Positions 18,271-26,275 of a stretch of DNA of 64,000 nt are shown in pieces. The notes under the pieces are model-generated. The model did no database searches. It was not told where the DNA came from and saw only the letters and a program-made list of their open reading frames with translations. The position numbers and the translations under genes were made by a program. The first letter of the stretch is position 1. Every line of letters begins with the position of its first letter. Source of the stretch: an uncultured Eubacteriales bacterium (GTDB lineage: Bacteria > Bacillota > Clostridia > Oscillospirales > Oscillospiraceae); the NCBI GenBank assembly GCA_949293985.1, contig CASFFN010000012.1:1-64000 (forward strand), read 5' to 3'.

Positions 18271-19110
18271 TTAAATCAGTGTAAAAAGAAAGTAGATAAG
18301 TACCACGACGCCCAGGATAATCCGGTAGATGCCGAACACCCGGAAGCTGTGATTGCGCACATAGTCCATCAGGGCCTTGATGACCAGAAGGCTTACCAGG
18401 AAGCTCACCAGACACCCCACCAGCAGCACCCCGATCTCCAGGCCGGTGACCGAGACCCCGGACAGCAGGAACTTCACCAGCTTCAGGCCGCTGGCGCCCA
18501 CCATGGTGGGGATGGCCAGGAAGAAGGAGAATTCCGCGCCGGCGCTGCGGCCTACGCCCAGCAAAATGGCGCCCAGGATGGTGGAGCCGGACCGGGAGGT
18601 GCCGGGAATCAGGCTCAGGCACTGGAAAGCGCCGATGAGCAGAGCCGTCTTATAGTCGATGGCATGGACGCTTTTGATTCTGGGGGCAATCCGTCCGTTC
18701 CCCTGCTCTAAGTACAGGAAGGCCACGCCGTAGACGATCAGGGCGATGGCCACCACCACATAATTGTAAAGGTGGGCTTCCATCCAGTCGTCCAGCAGCA
18801 GCCCCAGCACAGCGGAAGGGAGGACCGCCACAATCACCTTGAACCACAGCTGCCAGGTGTTGCTCCGGGCCTTCTGGCTCTTTTTGGGGGAAAAGGGGTT
18901 GAGCTTGTGGAAAAACAGCAGCACCACCGCCAGGATGGCCCCCAGCTGGATTACCACCTGGAACATCTGGTAAAATTCCTCGCTGACCTTCAGCTTTACC
19001 AGCTGGTCCAGCAAAATCATATGTCCGGTGGAGGAGATGGGGAGCCACTCCGTAATGCCCTCCACAATACCAAAGAGCACCGCCTTCAAAAGCTCTAAAA
19101 TCACATCCAT
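18271..19110 (-). CDS. uppP: Undecaprenyl-diphosphatase (BacA family)
   Basis: The 279-residue polytopic membrane protein carries both family motifs, EGITEWLPISSTGHMILLDQ near the N-terminus and PGTSRSGSTI. It dephosphorylates undecaprenyl diphosphate to recycle the lipid carrier of wall synthesis and gives bacitracin tolerance. It is transcribed divergently from the two-component system at 19,326. Confidence 0.96.
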   Translation of the reverse strand: MDVILELLKAVLFGIVEGITEWLPISSTGHMILLDQLVKLKVSEEFYQMFQVVIQLGAILAVVLLFFHKLNPFSPKKSQKARSNTWQLWFKVIVAVLPSAVLGLLLDDWMEAHLYNYVVVAIALIVYGVAFLYLEQGNGRIAPRIKSVHAIDYKTALLIGAFQCLSLIPGTSRSGSTILGAILLGVGRSAGAEFSFFLAIPTMVGASGLKLVKFLLSGVSVTGLEIGVLLVGCLVSFLVSLLVIKALMDYVRNHSFRVFGIYRIILGVVVLIYFLFTLI

Positions 19111-19161
19111 AGAAAACCTCCTTGCTTTGCCGGGGACAGCCTCCCCTTATATGGTATTGTT

Positions 19162-19190
19162 ATCATACTCTTTGTATCCCGTTTTTGCAA
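19162..19190 (-). promoter_or_regulatory. Promoter of uppP
   Basis: On the minus strand TTGCAA (19185-19190), 17 nt and TATGAT (19162-19167). Confidence 0.7.
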
Positions 19191-19325
19191 GCACAACTTG
19201 CTCCGTAACAAATTGGGGCAAAAGTCTTTACAAATTGTTCACCCCACAGGGACTTTTTGCAGTATAATAGGATTATCGCAAATTATGCCCCTTTTTGGGG
19301 CAGGAAACACAGGGAGGTTACCGAC

Positions 19326-20012
19326 ATGGCTGTGTCTGTTTTGGTTGTAGAGGATGAAAAGAATATTCAGGAGCTTTTGCAGCTGTATCTGGAAAAGGAG
19401 GGCTACGCCGTGACCGTGGCCTCCGACGGCGGGCAGGGTCTTGCCAAGTTCCACGCCATCCACCCGGATTTGGTTCTTCTGGATGTGATGATGCCGGTGA
19501 TGGACGGCTGGAGCGTGTGCAAGGCCATCCGGGCGGAGTCCCAGACCCCGGTGATCATGCTTACCGCCAAGAGCGAGACGGACGACAAGGTGGCGGGCCT
19601 GAAGGCCGGCGCCGACGACTATATTACCAAGCCCTTTGAAATGCAGGAGGTGCTGGCCCGGATCGAGGCGGTGCTACGCCGCTCCGAGCGGGGCGGGAAC
19701 GAACCCGCGCCCCGGCGGCTCACCTTCGACAAACTCATCATTGACATGGACGCCTTTGAGCTGACGGTGGACGGCAAGAAGGTGGATACGCCCCCCAAGG
19801 AGATGGAGCTTTTGTTCTTCCTGGCCTCCTCCCCCAACTGGGTCTACACCCGGAACCAGCTGCTGGACGAGGTGTGGGGCTTTGACTACTTCGGCGACTC
19901 CCGGACGGTGGATGTGCATGTGAAGCGGCTGCGGGAGAAGCTGGAGGGCGTCTCCGACCAGTGGTGCCTGAAAACCGTCTGGGGCGTGGGCTATAAGTTT
20001 GAGGTTCGATGA
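19326..20012 (+). CDS. Response regulator, OmpR/PhoB family
   Basis: The ATG at 19326 follows GGGAGG and gives 228 residues. The receiver domain shows VVEDEKN, the phospho-acceptor Asp in LVLLDVMMPVMDG (about residue 52) and the Lys switch ITKPFEMQE. The winged-helix DNA-binding domain ends in SRTVDVHVKRLREKLE. It regulates transcription when phosphorylated by the overlapping kinase gene. A TATAAT lies 58 nt upstream at 19263-19268. Target genes are unknown; the downstream HtrA-like gene is a candidate. Confidence 0.95.
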   Translation: MAVSVLVVEDEKNIQELLQLYLEKEGYAVTVASDGGQGLAKFHAIHPDLVLLDVMMPVMDGWSVCKAIRAESQTPVIMLTAKSETDDKVAGLKAGADDYITKPFEMQEVLARIEAVLRRSERGGNEPAPRRLTFDKLIIDMDAFELTVDGKKVDTPPKEMELLFFLASSPNWVYTRNQLLDEVWGFDYFGDSRTVDVHVKRLREKLEGVSDQWCLKTVWGVGYKFEVR

Positions 20013-21436
20013 AAACCACATTCAGCCGGGCCTTTTACCCGGCGGCCATTGTGCTGCTGCTGGCGCTTTTGCTGGTAGGCGTCGCCTTGCAGATTCTGGT
20101 CAGCGGCTACATGAAGGAGCAGACCTACGCGGATCTCAAATCCGACGCCGACACCATCGCCAATTTGGCCTCCGCCTACGCCACCCTGGAGGATATGGAC
20201 GGCCGGGATTTCCTTTTGAACCTGTCGGTGGCAGCCTCCGTATCCGACGCGGACGCGGTTATCTGCGACAGTCAGGGGCGGCTGCTCCTTTGCTCCGACG
20301 CGCCTCTGGGGTGCAACCATCAGGGCATGGTCATCAGCCGGGACTATTTGCAGCGGGTGCTTTCCAGCAAGTATGAAATCAGCTCCGGCAACATTGAGGG
20401 GCTGTACGACGAACCCCGGTATGTGGTAAGCGTTCCCATTTACTCCGGCTCCGGGGAGAACCTGGGCATTGTGATGGTGTCCGCCCCCATGTCCGCCAAC
20501 ATGGACTTTTTGCAGCAGATTACGGAGATTTATCTGGTGGTTTCCCTGCTGGTGGTGCTGGTATCGGGGCTGATTATGTCCTACCTGGCCCGGAAGCAGA
20601 GCAACCCCCTGCGGGAGATGGCCAAGGCCGCCAATGACTTCGGCCACGGCGACCTGGCGGCCCGGGTGTCGGTGGATGAGCGCTCCCCCCTGGAAATCCA
20701 GGAGCTGGCCCTGGCCTTCAACAATATGGCCGCTTCCCTCCAGAAAAGCGAGTACCGGCGGCAGGAATTTGTCACCAATGTGTCCCATGAGCTGAAGACC
20801 CCCATGACCACCATCGGGGGCTACATCGACGGTATGCTGGACGGCACCATCCCCCAGGAGCGGCAGCGCCACTATATGCAGCTGGTCTCCGATGAGACCA
20901 AGCGGCTCAGCCGCCTGGTGCGCAGTATGCTGGACATCTCCCGGCTTCAGGACCAGGGCGGCTACTCCGACGACAAGCTTCTCCGTTTCGACATATGCGA
21001 GTGCGCCGGGCGGGTGCTTATCACCTTCGAGCAGAAAATCAACGCCAAAGATATTCAGGTGGAGGTGAATATGCCGGAGCATCCGGTGTACACCCGGGCC
21101 TGTCCCGACGCCATTACCCAGGTGATTTACAACCTGGTGGATAACGGAGTGAAATTCTGCCCGGAAAAGGGAACTTTACGCCTGCGGGTCCGGGAGGACG
21201 GCTCCAAGGTCTATGTGTCCGTGGCCAACGACGGACCCACCATCCCGGCGGAGGAGCTGCCGCTGGTATTTGAACGCTTCCACAAGCTGGATAAGTCCCG
21301 CTCCGAGAACCGGGACGGCTGGGGACTGGGCCTTTATATTGTCAAGACCATCATCCTCTACCACAAGGAGAACATCTCCGTATCCAGCAAGGACAATGTG
21401 ACCACCTTCACCTTTACCCTGCCTCTGGTGAATTGA
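20009..21436 (+). CDS. Two-component sensor histidine kinase
   Basis: The 475-residue protein starts inside the regulator's stop codon (ATGA overlap). It has a membrane helix at the N-terminus, an extracytoplasmic sensor of about 140 residues and a second helix (YLVVSLLVVLVSGLIM). Then come a HAMP segment, the H-box FVTNVSHELKTPMTTIGGYI (His near residue 260), the N-box VIYNLVDNGVKF and the G-box GWGLGLYIVK. It senses an unknown outside signal and phosphorylates the regulator. Confidence 0.95.
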   Translation: MKTTFSRAFYPAAIVLLLALLLVGVALQILVSGYMKEQTYADLKSDADTIANLASAYATLEDMDGRDFLLNLSVAASVSDADAVICDSQGRLLLCSDAPLGCNHQGMVISRDYLQRVLSSKYEISSGNIEGLYDEPRYVVSVPIYSGSGENLGIVMVSAPMSANMDFLQQITEIYLVVSLLVVLVSGLIMSYLARKQSNPLREMAKAANDFGHGDLAARVSVDERSPLEIQELALAFNNMAASLQKSEYRRQEFVTNVSHELKTPMTTIGGYIDGMLDGTIPQERQRHYMQLVSDETKRLSRLVRSMLDISRLQDQGGYSDDKLLRFDICECAGRVLITFEQKINAKDIQVEVNMPEHPVYTRACPDAITQVIYNLVDNGVKFCPEKGTLRLRVREDGSKVYVSVANDGPTIPAEELPLVFERFHKLDKSRSENRDGWGLGLYIVKTIILYHKENISVSSKDNVTTFTFTLPLVN

Positions 21437-21466
21437 GGCAGCGGCTTTTCTCAGCGAGGTTTTTCT

Positions 21467-22675
21467 ATGCAGGACAATCCGGAAAAAACCGAATACAGCA
21501 GCTTTTACCAAACCGGCCCTACCCAGCCGGAGAAGAGCAATGCCGGCCCCATGTCCCTGGTGCTGATGCTGGCGATTCTTTTTGGGGGACTGCTGATTGT
21601 GATGGAGATGATGGATTTTTCCATTCTGCCGGAGGCCAGGGTTTCCCAGCCTGTGGACGCCGCCTCTTTGCAGATTTTCCTCAACGCCAATGAGCCGGAG
21701 ATTGCCGCCCGCCAGGACAACGACGCCGTTTCCATGTATACCATGCCGGCGGCCGGGGAGGACGGCTCCCAGGGGATCTCCATGAAGGAGATTTACGCCG
21801 GCAACATCGACAGCGTGGTGAGCGTCACCAGCCGGTGCCTGTATGGCGATGCCTCCGGCATGGGAATCGTGCTCACCGAGGACGGGTATGTGGTTACCAA
21901 CGCCCATGTTATCGCCGATTCCCTGGACATCACCGTAGCCCTGACAGATGGCAGAAGCTTTCCGGCAACGGTGGTGGGCAGCGATTATCTGACGGATCTG
22001 GCGGTGCTTTATATCCCCGCCGAGGACTTGTCCCCTGCCAGGCTGGGGGACTCCTCCGCCGTGCGGGAGGGGGAGACGGTCGCCGCGCTGGGAAGCTCTC
22101 TGGAGCTGTCCGGGACTGTGAGAGGCAGCGTGTCCGCTGCCAGCCGGGAGGTTACCTTTGGGGGGCGCGCCATCACCATGATTCAGACGGATCTGACCCT
22201 CCCGGAGGGCAGCGCCGGCAGCCCCCTGCTCAACAGCTGCGGTCAGGTGGTGGGCATCAACGCCCTGCAAACCGATACCGACAGTACAGACGCAGACCCG
22301 GGCTGCTTCGCCATCCCCAGCGTCACCGTCAAGGAGGTGGCGGAGGAGCTGATTTCCAAGGGCTATGTGTCCGGCAGACCTTCCCTGGGCTTTTCCGTCC
22401 ATACCCTTTCCGCCCTGGAGCGGCGGTTCTTCCGGCTGCCCAAGGGGGTCTATATCACCCAGGTGGATACGGATTCCCCCGCCTATCAGGTGGGCATCCG
22501 CCCGGGAGACACCCTGTTGCAGGTAAACGACCAGGCCATCACCAACACCCAGGAGCTGGTGAGCCTGCTGTATACCCTTACCCCGGGAGACCGGGCGGAG
22601 GTGGTATTCTACCGCAGCGGCTGGCGGTATACCGCCGACATTCTCGTCATTGAAAATCGGAAAAGAGGTAACTGA
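21467..22675 (+). CDS. HtrA-like membrane protein with PDZ domain, nucleophile Ser replaced
   Basis: The 402-residue protein has a cytoplasmic N-terminus, one membrane helix (about residues 28-50), an extracytoplasmic trypsin-like domain and a C-terminal PDZ domain (GVYITQVDTDSPAYQVGIRP). The catalytic His (VVTNAHVI) and Asp (YLTDLAVL) are present. At the active-site loop the family has GNSGGPLL, but this protein reads GSAGSPLL, placing Ala at the nucleophile position. It is therefore probably a non-proteolytic sensor or chaperone. It follows the two-component genes by 30 nt and is likely in the same operon. Confidence 0.85.
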   Translation: MQDNPEKTEYSSFYQTGPTQPEKSNAGPMSLVLMLAILFGGLLIVMEMMDFSILPEARVSQPVDAASLQIFLNANEPEIAARQDNDAVSMYTMPAAGEDGSQGISMKEIYAGNIDSVVSVTSRCLYGDASGMGIVLTEDGYVVTNAHVIADSLDITVALTDGRSFPATVVGSDYLTDLAVLYIPAEDLSPARLGDSSAVREGETVAALGSSLELSGTVRGSVSAASREVTFGGRAITMIQTDLTLPEGSAGSPLLNSCGQVVGINALQTDTDSTDADPGCFAIPSVTVKEVAEELISKGYVSGRPSLGFSVHTLSALERRFFRLPKGVYITQVDTDSPAYQVGIRPGDTLLQVNDQAITNTQELVSLLYTLTPGDRAEVVFYRSGWRYTADILVIENRKRGN

Positions 22676-22678
22676 ATT

Positions 22679-23413
22679 TTGGAAGCTGTTTTTCGTCAAA
22701 CCCATACCCTGACGGACATTCACGTGGACTGCTTCGGCAGGCTGAAAGCCTCCGTGCTTTTGTATCTGGCCCAGGAGGCGGCGGGGGGACACTGCATTGC
22801 CCTGCACACCGACTGGCAGACACTGAAAGAGCGGAATATGTTCTGGGCCATTATCCGCCACCGGGTGCAGATTACCCGGATGCCCATGAAGGGGGAGACC
22901 ATCACCGTGGAGACCTGGCCTCTGCCCACCACCCGCTCCGCTTTTCCCCGGTCCACCGTGGCCTATGATGAAAAGGGGCAGGAGGTGTTTCGCACCATCG
23001 GCCTTTGGGTGCTGATGGATACCCGCTCCCGGAAGATGATTCTCCCGGCCAAAAGCGGCGTGATGGTTCCCGGCACCATCCGGGGCGGTGAGCTGGCAGT
23101 CCCCGGCTCCCTGGTGCCCCATGGCGGGGAAGGCCGGGCAGAGCGTACCGTGGGCTACACGGACCTGGACATCAACGGCCACATGAACAACACCCGGTAC
23201 ATGGACTGGGTGGACGATCTGATTCCCAGCGCCTTCCACCGGGACCACCCCCTGAAGGAATTTACGGTGTGCTACCTGAACGAGGCCAAGGAGGGGCAGA
23301 AGCTGACCCTCAACTGGAGCTTGGAGGAAGGCCCTCTGTTCCGGATGGACGCCCACCGGGATGTGCCCGGAGGCGGACAGGAGCGGGTATTCTCCGCTCA
23401 GCTGATTTTCTGA
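22679..23413 (+). CDS. Acyl-ACP thioesterase
   Basis: The protein has 244 residues from a TTG start 3 nt after the HtrA-like gene, with AGAGGT upstream. It has two hot-dog domains. The FatA/FatB-type catalytic segment is YTDLDINGHMNNTRYMDWVD, with the conserved Asn and His. It hydrolyses acyl-ACP to free fatty acid. It is the last gene of the regulator-kinase-HtrA unit; a link between envelope sensing and lipid supply is possible but not shown. Confidence 0.9.
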   Translation: MEAVFRQTHTLTDIHVDCFGRLKASVLLYLAQEAAGGHCIALHTDWQTLKERNMFWAIIRHRVQITRMPMKGETITVETWPLPTTRSAFPRSTVAYDEKGQEVFRTIGLWVLMDTRSRKMILPAKSGVMVPGTIRGGELAVPGSLVPHGGEGRAERTVGYTDLDINGHMNNTRYMDWVDDLIPSAFHRDHPLKEFTVCYLNEAKEGQKLTLNWSLEEGPLFRMDAHRDVPGGGQERVFSAQLIF

Positions 23414-23496
23414 GGCTCCCTGATTGCACGGACAGTATAAAACATCCCCTCCGCGCGAAATGAACTGAACCAGTAAAAATGGACAATAGACAAAAT

Positions 23497-23532
23497 CCCC
23501 CTTTATGTAGGATAATAACTACATAGAGGGGG
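23497..23532 (+). repeat. Hairpin at the start of the IS3-type remnant
   Basis: CCCCCTTTATGTAG and CTACATAGAGGGGG form a 14-nt near-perfect inverted repeat (13 of 14 pairs) ending 7 nt before the remnant's ATG. Confidence 0.6.
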
Positions 23533-23539
23533 ATTCATC

Positions 23540-24068
23540 ATGACGAAAAGGGAATATACAAATCTAAGGAACCTCTGAATCAACCGTCTGCGGCTGGAAA
23601 GCTTATCTTTTTCCCCATCCATGCAGAATGAAAAACAGGAAATACATACAGTATTCCGCTGTTTTCCATTCTTTTGTCTGAGGAGCTTCCCTAAAGATTT
23701 TTCTGCCGGAAATCAAAGCAATGATAGCGGAGGGAAAGAGCCATAATGAAAAAATGAGAGTCGCTGCGGAGTTGCAGCTCCACAGCGACCAGGGCTTTCA
23801 ATATACCTCACACGGATATTTTAAGCTAACGCAATCTTACGGGATAACGCCGTCAATGTCAAGGAAGGGAAATCCTTATGACAACGCAATGGCAGAAAAA
23901 TTTTTCTCCATTCTGAAAACAGAGTGCATCTATCGACATACGCCTTGCATAGATGGAACGGCGAGGAGTATCGTGACTGCTGGGAATGTTTGGGTGAGCA
24001 TCACATGGACGCCGGAGAGAATTACTGCCTTAGACCTATTCACAGGTTTGAAGTTGAAGAAATCGTAG
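23540..24068 (+). pseudogene. Internally deleted IS3-family transposase with inserted MITE
   Basis: The ATG at 23540 starts MTKREYTNL, which stops at once where the MITE (23568-23690) is inserted. After the MITE an orfA-like segment (EIKAMIAEGKSH) continues, then the frame jumps straight to the C-terminal part of an orfB integrase core. That part reads LHSDQGFQYTS, then SMSRKGNPYDNAMAEKFFSILK with the last catalytic Glu-bearing region. The middle of both proteins is missing, so it cannot be active. After about 23940 the sequence changes to something unrelated. Confidence 0.8.
23568..23690. mobile_element. MITE-like inverted-repeat element, copy B
   Basis: It starts GGAACCTCTGAATCAACCGTC and ends AGGAGCTTCC. 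The stretch from about 23605 to 23680 is nearly identical to copy A in the grpE-dnaK gap. Part of the right arm is deleted compared with copy A. It interrupts the IS3-type remnant. Confidence 0.75.
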
Positions 24069-24148
24069 AAGAACTGGAAGAAAATAGTCCCGAGTGGGAC
24101 AAAGCAGTGGAAATCACCGACTATGAAGTAAAGAACTGGGAACCATAA
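23924..24148 (+). pseudogene. Chimeric open frame at the end of the IS remnant
   Basis: A 74-codon frame starts inside the transposase remnant and continues into an acidic segment (EVEEIVEELEENSPEW) ending at 24148. From about residue 8 on (LHRWNGEEYRDCWECLG) it no longer matches an IS3 transposase. I do not recognise the second part; it looks like the 3' end of a gene whose start was replaced by the IS remnant. Expression is doubtful. Confidence 0.35.
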
Positions 24149-24255
24149 AATAACTTAAGTGTCGGTGAGAAAAGAACCGGGGAGCTACTGCCCCCCGGAG
24201 AATCCCTCTCAAACTTATACAAAACAGAAGTCGGAAAATAAAAATGTAGTTGCTA

Positions 24256-24284
24256 TTGACAGCCGATATGATGTACGCTATAAT
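24256..24284 (+). promoter_or_regulatory. Promoter/operator of toxin-antitoxin copy 1
   Basis: TTGACA (24256-24261), 17 nt and TATAAT (24279-24284) match the consensus. The -10 box is flanked on both sides by GTACGC, giving a direct repeat that is a likely operator for the antitoxin. Confidence 0.85.
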
Positions 24285-24306
24285 GTACGCGTAGGAGGTG
24301 ATTGAA

Positions 24307-24537
24307 GTGCTGAATACCAACATTACAAACTTCCGCAAAAATATCTTCGGTATGCTGGAGCAGACCATAAAGTACAATGAGCCTGTCAACATCAGCACCA
24401 AGGATGGCAACGCCGTTGTTATCAGCGAGGCTGATTACAACAGCCTGGTGGAAAGCCTTTACCTGCGGACGGAAATCGTCGAGGGTCTGGATACCCCCCT
24501 CAGCGAGTGCCTGCCGGAAAGCGAGGTTTCCTGGTAG
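24307..24537 (+). CDS. Antitoxin, Phd/YefM family (copy 1, intact)
   Basis: A GTG start 7 nt after AGGAGGTG gives 76 residues. The N-terminal DNA-binding part (NITNFRKNIFGMLEQTIKYN) and the segment VNISTKDGNAVVISEADYNSL are typical of YefM-like antitoxins. The C-terminal tail that would wrap the toxin (TEIVEGLDTPLSECLPESEV) is complete. It neutralises the adjacent toxin and represses the operon. It lies outside the ICE, to the left of the att repeat. Confidence 0.9.
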   Translation: MLNTNITNFRKNIFGMLEQTIKYNEPVNISTKDGNAVVISEADYNSLVESLYLRTEIVEGLDTPLSECLPESEVSW

Positions 24538-24800
24538 TGTATTCCATCGTTTACACCAAAGCTGCTGCGGCTGCGATTCCAAAGCTAAAGGCGGCGAAGC
24601 AGGACCAGAAAGCAAAGGCCTTAATTGATATTCTCCGGGATAATCCTTATCAGACGCCTCCGCCTTATGAAAAACTGGTGGGAGATCTTCAAGGAGCTTA
24701 CTCCCGACGAATTAACATTAAGCACCGTCTGGTCTATCAAGTCCTGGAGGCTGAGAAAACAGTTAAAATTCTAAGTCTTTGGACACATTACGAGTTTTAA
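24537..24800 (+). CDS. Toxin, Txe/YoeB family (copy 1)
   Basis: A GTG start overlapping the antitoxin stop (TAGTG) gives 87 residues; an alternative ATG at 24507 would overlap the antitoxin further. The YoeB-type core is YEKLVGDLQGAYSRRINIKH and the end is LWTHYEF. These contain the Glu, Arg and C-terminal His expected of this ribosome-dependent mRNA endonuclease. The pair is nearly identical to the copy at 59,087-59,587. Confidence 0.9.
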   Translation: MYSIVYTKAAAAAIPKLKAAKQDQKAKALIDILRDNPYQTPPPYEKLVGDLQGAYSRRINIKHRLVYQVLEAEKTVKILSLWTHYEF

Positions 24801-24849
24801 TCTGCCCAGGCGCAAAAAACCGGGGAGCTGCTGCTTCCCGGAAATTCTC

Positions 24850-24970
24850 TTGACGAACTATGAATAATTTATTATTTTATAGTTTTTGCAGAGGTCGATG
24901 ACCTGTAAATCAGAGCGCTGCCAACTGTCCTGACCTCTTCGGCAATTGAAATCCTCTTGAAAATGGGTGT
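24850..24970 (+). ncRNA. Shortened copy of the right-end structured RNA
   Basis: A weakened promoter (TTGACG, 17 nt, TATTTT, 24850-24878) is followed by TGCAGAGGTCGATGACC, then directly by the 3' part (AGAGCGCTGCCAACTGTCC). The full copy at 59,672-60,251 has about 0.45 kb between these parts. The closing stem survives, AGAGGTC pairing with GACCTCT. It is probably a deletion derivative; function unlikely. Confidence 0.5.
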
Positions 24971-25014
24971 AGACCTTCCCGGACACAGAGGTGTCTGTGT
25001 ATCCGGGAAGGTCT
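24971..25014. repeat. Conserved hairpin next to the left att site
   Basis: The long stem AGACCTTCCCGGACACAGA pairs with TCTGTG-TA-TCCGGGAAGGTCT. The equivalent hairpin beside tRNA-Glu (60,210-60,252) differs in sequence but keeps pairing through two compensatory changes, so the fold is selected. Confidence 0.75.
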
Positions 25015-25019
25015 ATTCA

Positions 25020-25047
25020 TGGTGACCCGTACGGGAATCGAACCCAT
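25020..25047. repeat. Left attachment repeat (tRNA-Glu 3' fragment)
   Basis: These 28 bp are identical to the 3' end of tRNA-Glu (60,258-60,285), from the encoded CCA through GAATCGAACCCAT. After that they diverge. The integrase gene starts its stop codon 37 bp to the right. The two copies delimit a 35,238-bp element. Homology to the right end continues leftwards beyond this repeat, which a single insertion would not give. Confidence 0.93.
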
Positions 25048-25083
25048 ATGATTTGAGCGGGAAACCCATTGCATTACAATAGG

Positions 25084-26148
25084 TTATTCTTTCTCATCGC
25101 CATTTTCGTTGCCATTTATGCCTTTTTGAGGGTCAAAAAAGCTCTTAAATTGGCTGGACTGCTCAGCGATATCTTGCTCTGAGAGTTTGGTGTAAATGCG
25201 GCGCATCGTGTAGATATTTGACCATCCTCCTATTCGCATGGTCATCTCCTCCGATAGCCCCAGGTGATAAGCTAAACTCGCAAAGGATCTTCTCAGACCG
25301 TGGACGCCAACTTCCGGAAGGTGCAAGGCTCTACAGAGCTTGTTAATCTGAGAGTAGAGTGTGGTCGGGGAAGTTGTCACAACCAATCCGGATTTTCGTG
25401 ATTCCAGCATCAATGCTGTCCTTAAAGGGGGGATAATCGGAATGGTTCGCCGTGATGAGCGGTTTTTGTTCTCTTCCTTCCGCACCAGCTGATTGCCTTC
25501 GCCGATTACTGCTGCTCCACGAATATGTATTATATCCCGTTCCAGGCTGATGTCCTCCCAGTGCAGAGCAAGAATTTCAGAGCGGCGCAGACTTGACAAG
25601 GCCAGGAGCGCCGGGATTTCAAAAGTTTTCCCTTTAATTGCTTCTACAAAAATAGGAATCTGCTCCGGAGTAAGGAATGCCCCATCTTTTTCGACTACTT
25701 GTGGTAGGCGCACAGACACACTATGTTCCGTTTCCTCTGAAATGACAGAGGAAAGCAGGCCCCATGCGTTCTTTAGCGTTTTCGCTGAGCACTGTTTTGC
25801 TTCGGCGTTGACAATTTTTTGCCATTGTGCGGCAGATATATCAGATATTCTGGTTTTCATAACCGCAGAAAAGCGGGTCCTCTGGATGGCCCGGTAGCCG
25901 TGGATTGTCGATGGCGATAAAATGTTTTCACGATTTGCGATATAATCATCTATCGCATCGGCAACAGTTTTGGAACAGCGCTTATTATATTCCCGCTGTC
26001 TTGCCAGTTTGATACCTGCTTTAACCGCCATAGCTTCAGCTACGGCTTCCTTCTCCGTCTGACGGGTAATGGATACATCCTGACTGCCTATTCTCACACG
26101 GCAGTACCAAGACCCTGATGGTAACCGCCGAGCCTTTGGTATTTTCAT
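25084..26148 (-). CDS. int: Tyrosine recombinase (ICE integrase)
   Basis: The 354-residue protein has an N-terminal arm-binding domain (SGSWYCRVRIGSQDVSITRQ), a SAM-like core-binding domain and the catalytic domain. Active-site residues are visible: Arg in LSSLRRSEILALHWEDI, then HGLRRSFASLAY, GGW and the Tyr in RRIYTKLSEQ. It joins the circular element to the tRNA-Glu 3' end. It sits directly inside the left att site and points outward, as ICE integrases usually do. No excisionase is obvious. Confidence 0.95.
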   Translation of the reverse strand: MKIPKARRLPSGSWYCRVRIGSQDVSITRQTEKEAVAEAMAVKAGIKLARQREYNKRCSKTVADAIDDYIANRENILSPSTIHGYRAIQRTRFSAVMKTRISDISAAQWQKIVNAEAKQCSAKTLKNAWGLLSSVISEETEHSVSVRLPQVVEKDGAFLTPEQIPIFVEAIKGKTFEIPALLALSSLRRSEILALHWEDISLERDIIHIRGAAVIGEGNQLVRKEENKNRSSRRTIPIIPPLRTALMLESRKSGLVVTTSPTTLYSQINKLCRALHLPEVGVHGLRRSFASLAYHLGLSEEMTMRIGGWSNIYTMRRIYTKLSEQDIAEQSSQFKSFFDPQKGINGNENGDEKE

Positions 26149-26211
26149 TCAATCTGCCTCCTAATATGTTTGTGAGTATTATCCTTAAAATTACAAAAAA
26201 AGTCAATAATT

Positions 26212-26242
26212 GCAGCTCTCCACCCTGGGGAGCTGCTTTTTT
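26212..26242 (+). terminator. Terminator-like hairpin in the parA leader
   Basis: GCAGCTCTCC and GGGGAGCTGC enclose a short loop and are followed by six T. It lies 34 nt before parA and may attenuate it or stop read-in from outside. Confidence 0.6.
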
Positions 26243-26275
26243 ATAAAGAAAACACCAATTTGAGGAGGAAAAATT

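Noticed and set aside
21176-23356. 726-codon minus-strand open frame
   Set aside because: It covers the kinase end, the HtrA-like gene and the thioesterase in antisense and has no recognisable domain.
24971-25014. Simple intrinsic terminator for tRNA-Glu or the toxin operon
   Set aside because: Neither strand has a T run behind the stem; the compensatory changes point to a structural or recombination role, so it is listed as a repeat.
25020-25047. A second, complete tRNA-Glu gene
   Set aside because: Only the 3' 28 bp are present; the sequence then turns into unrelated DNA, so there is no cloverleaf.
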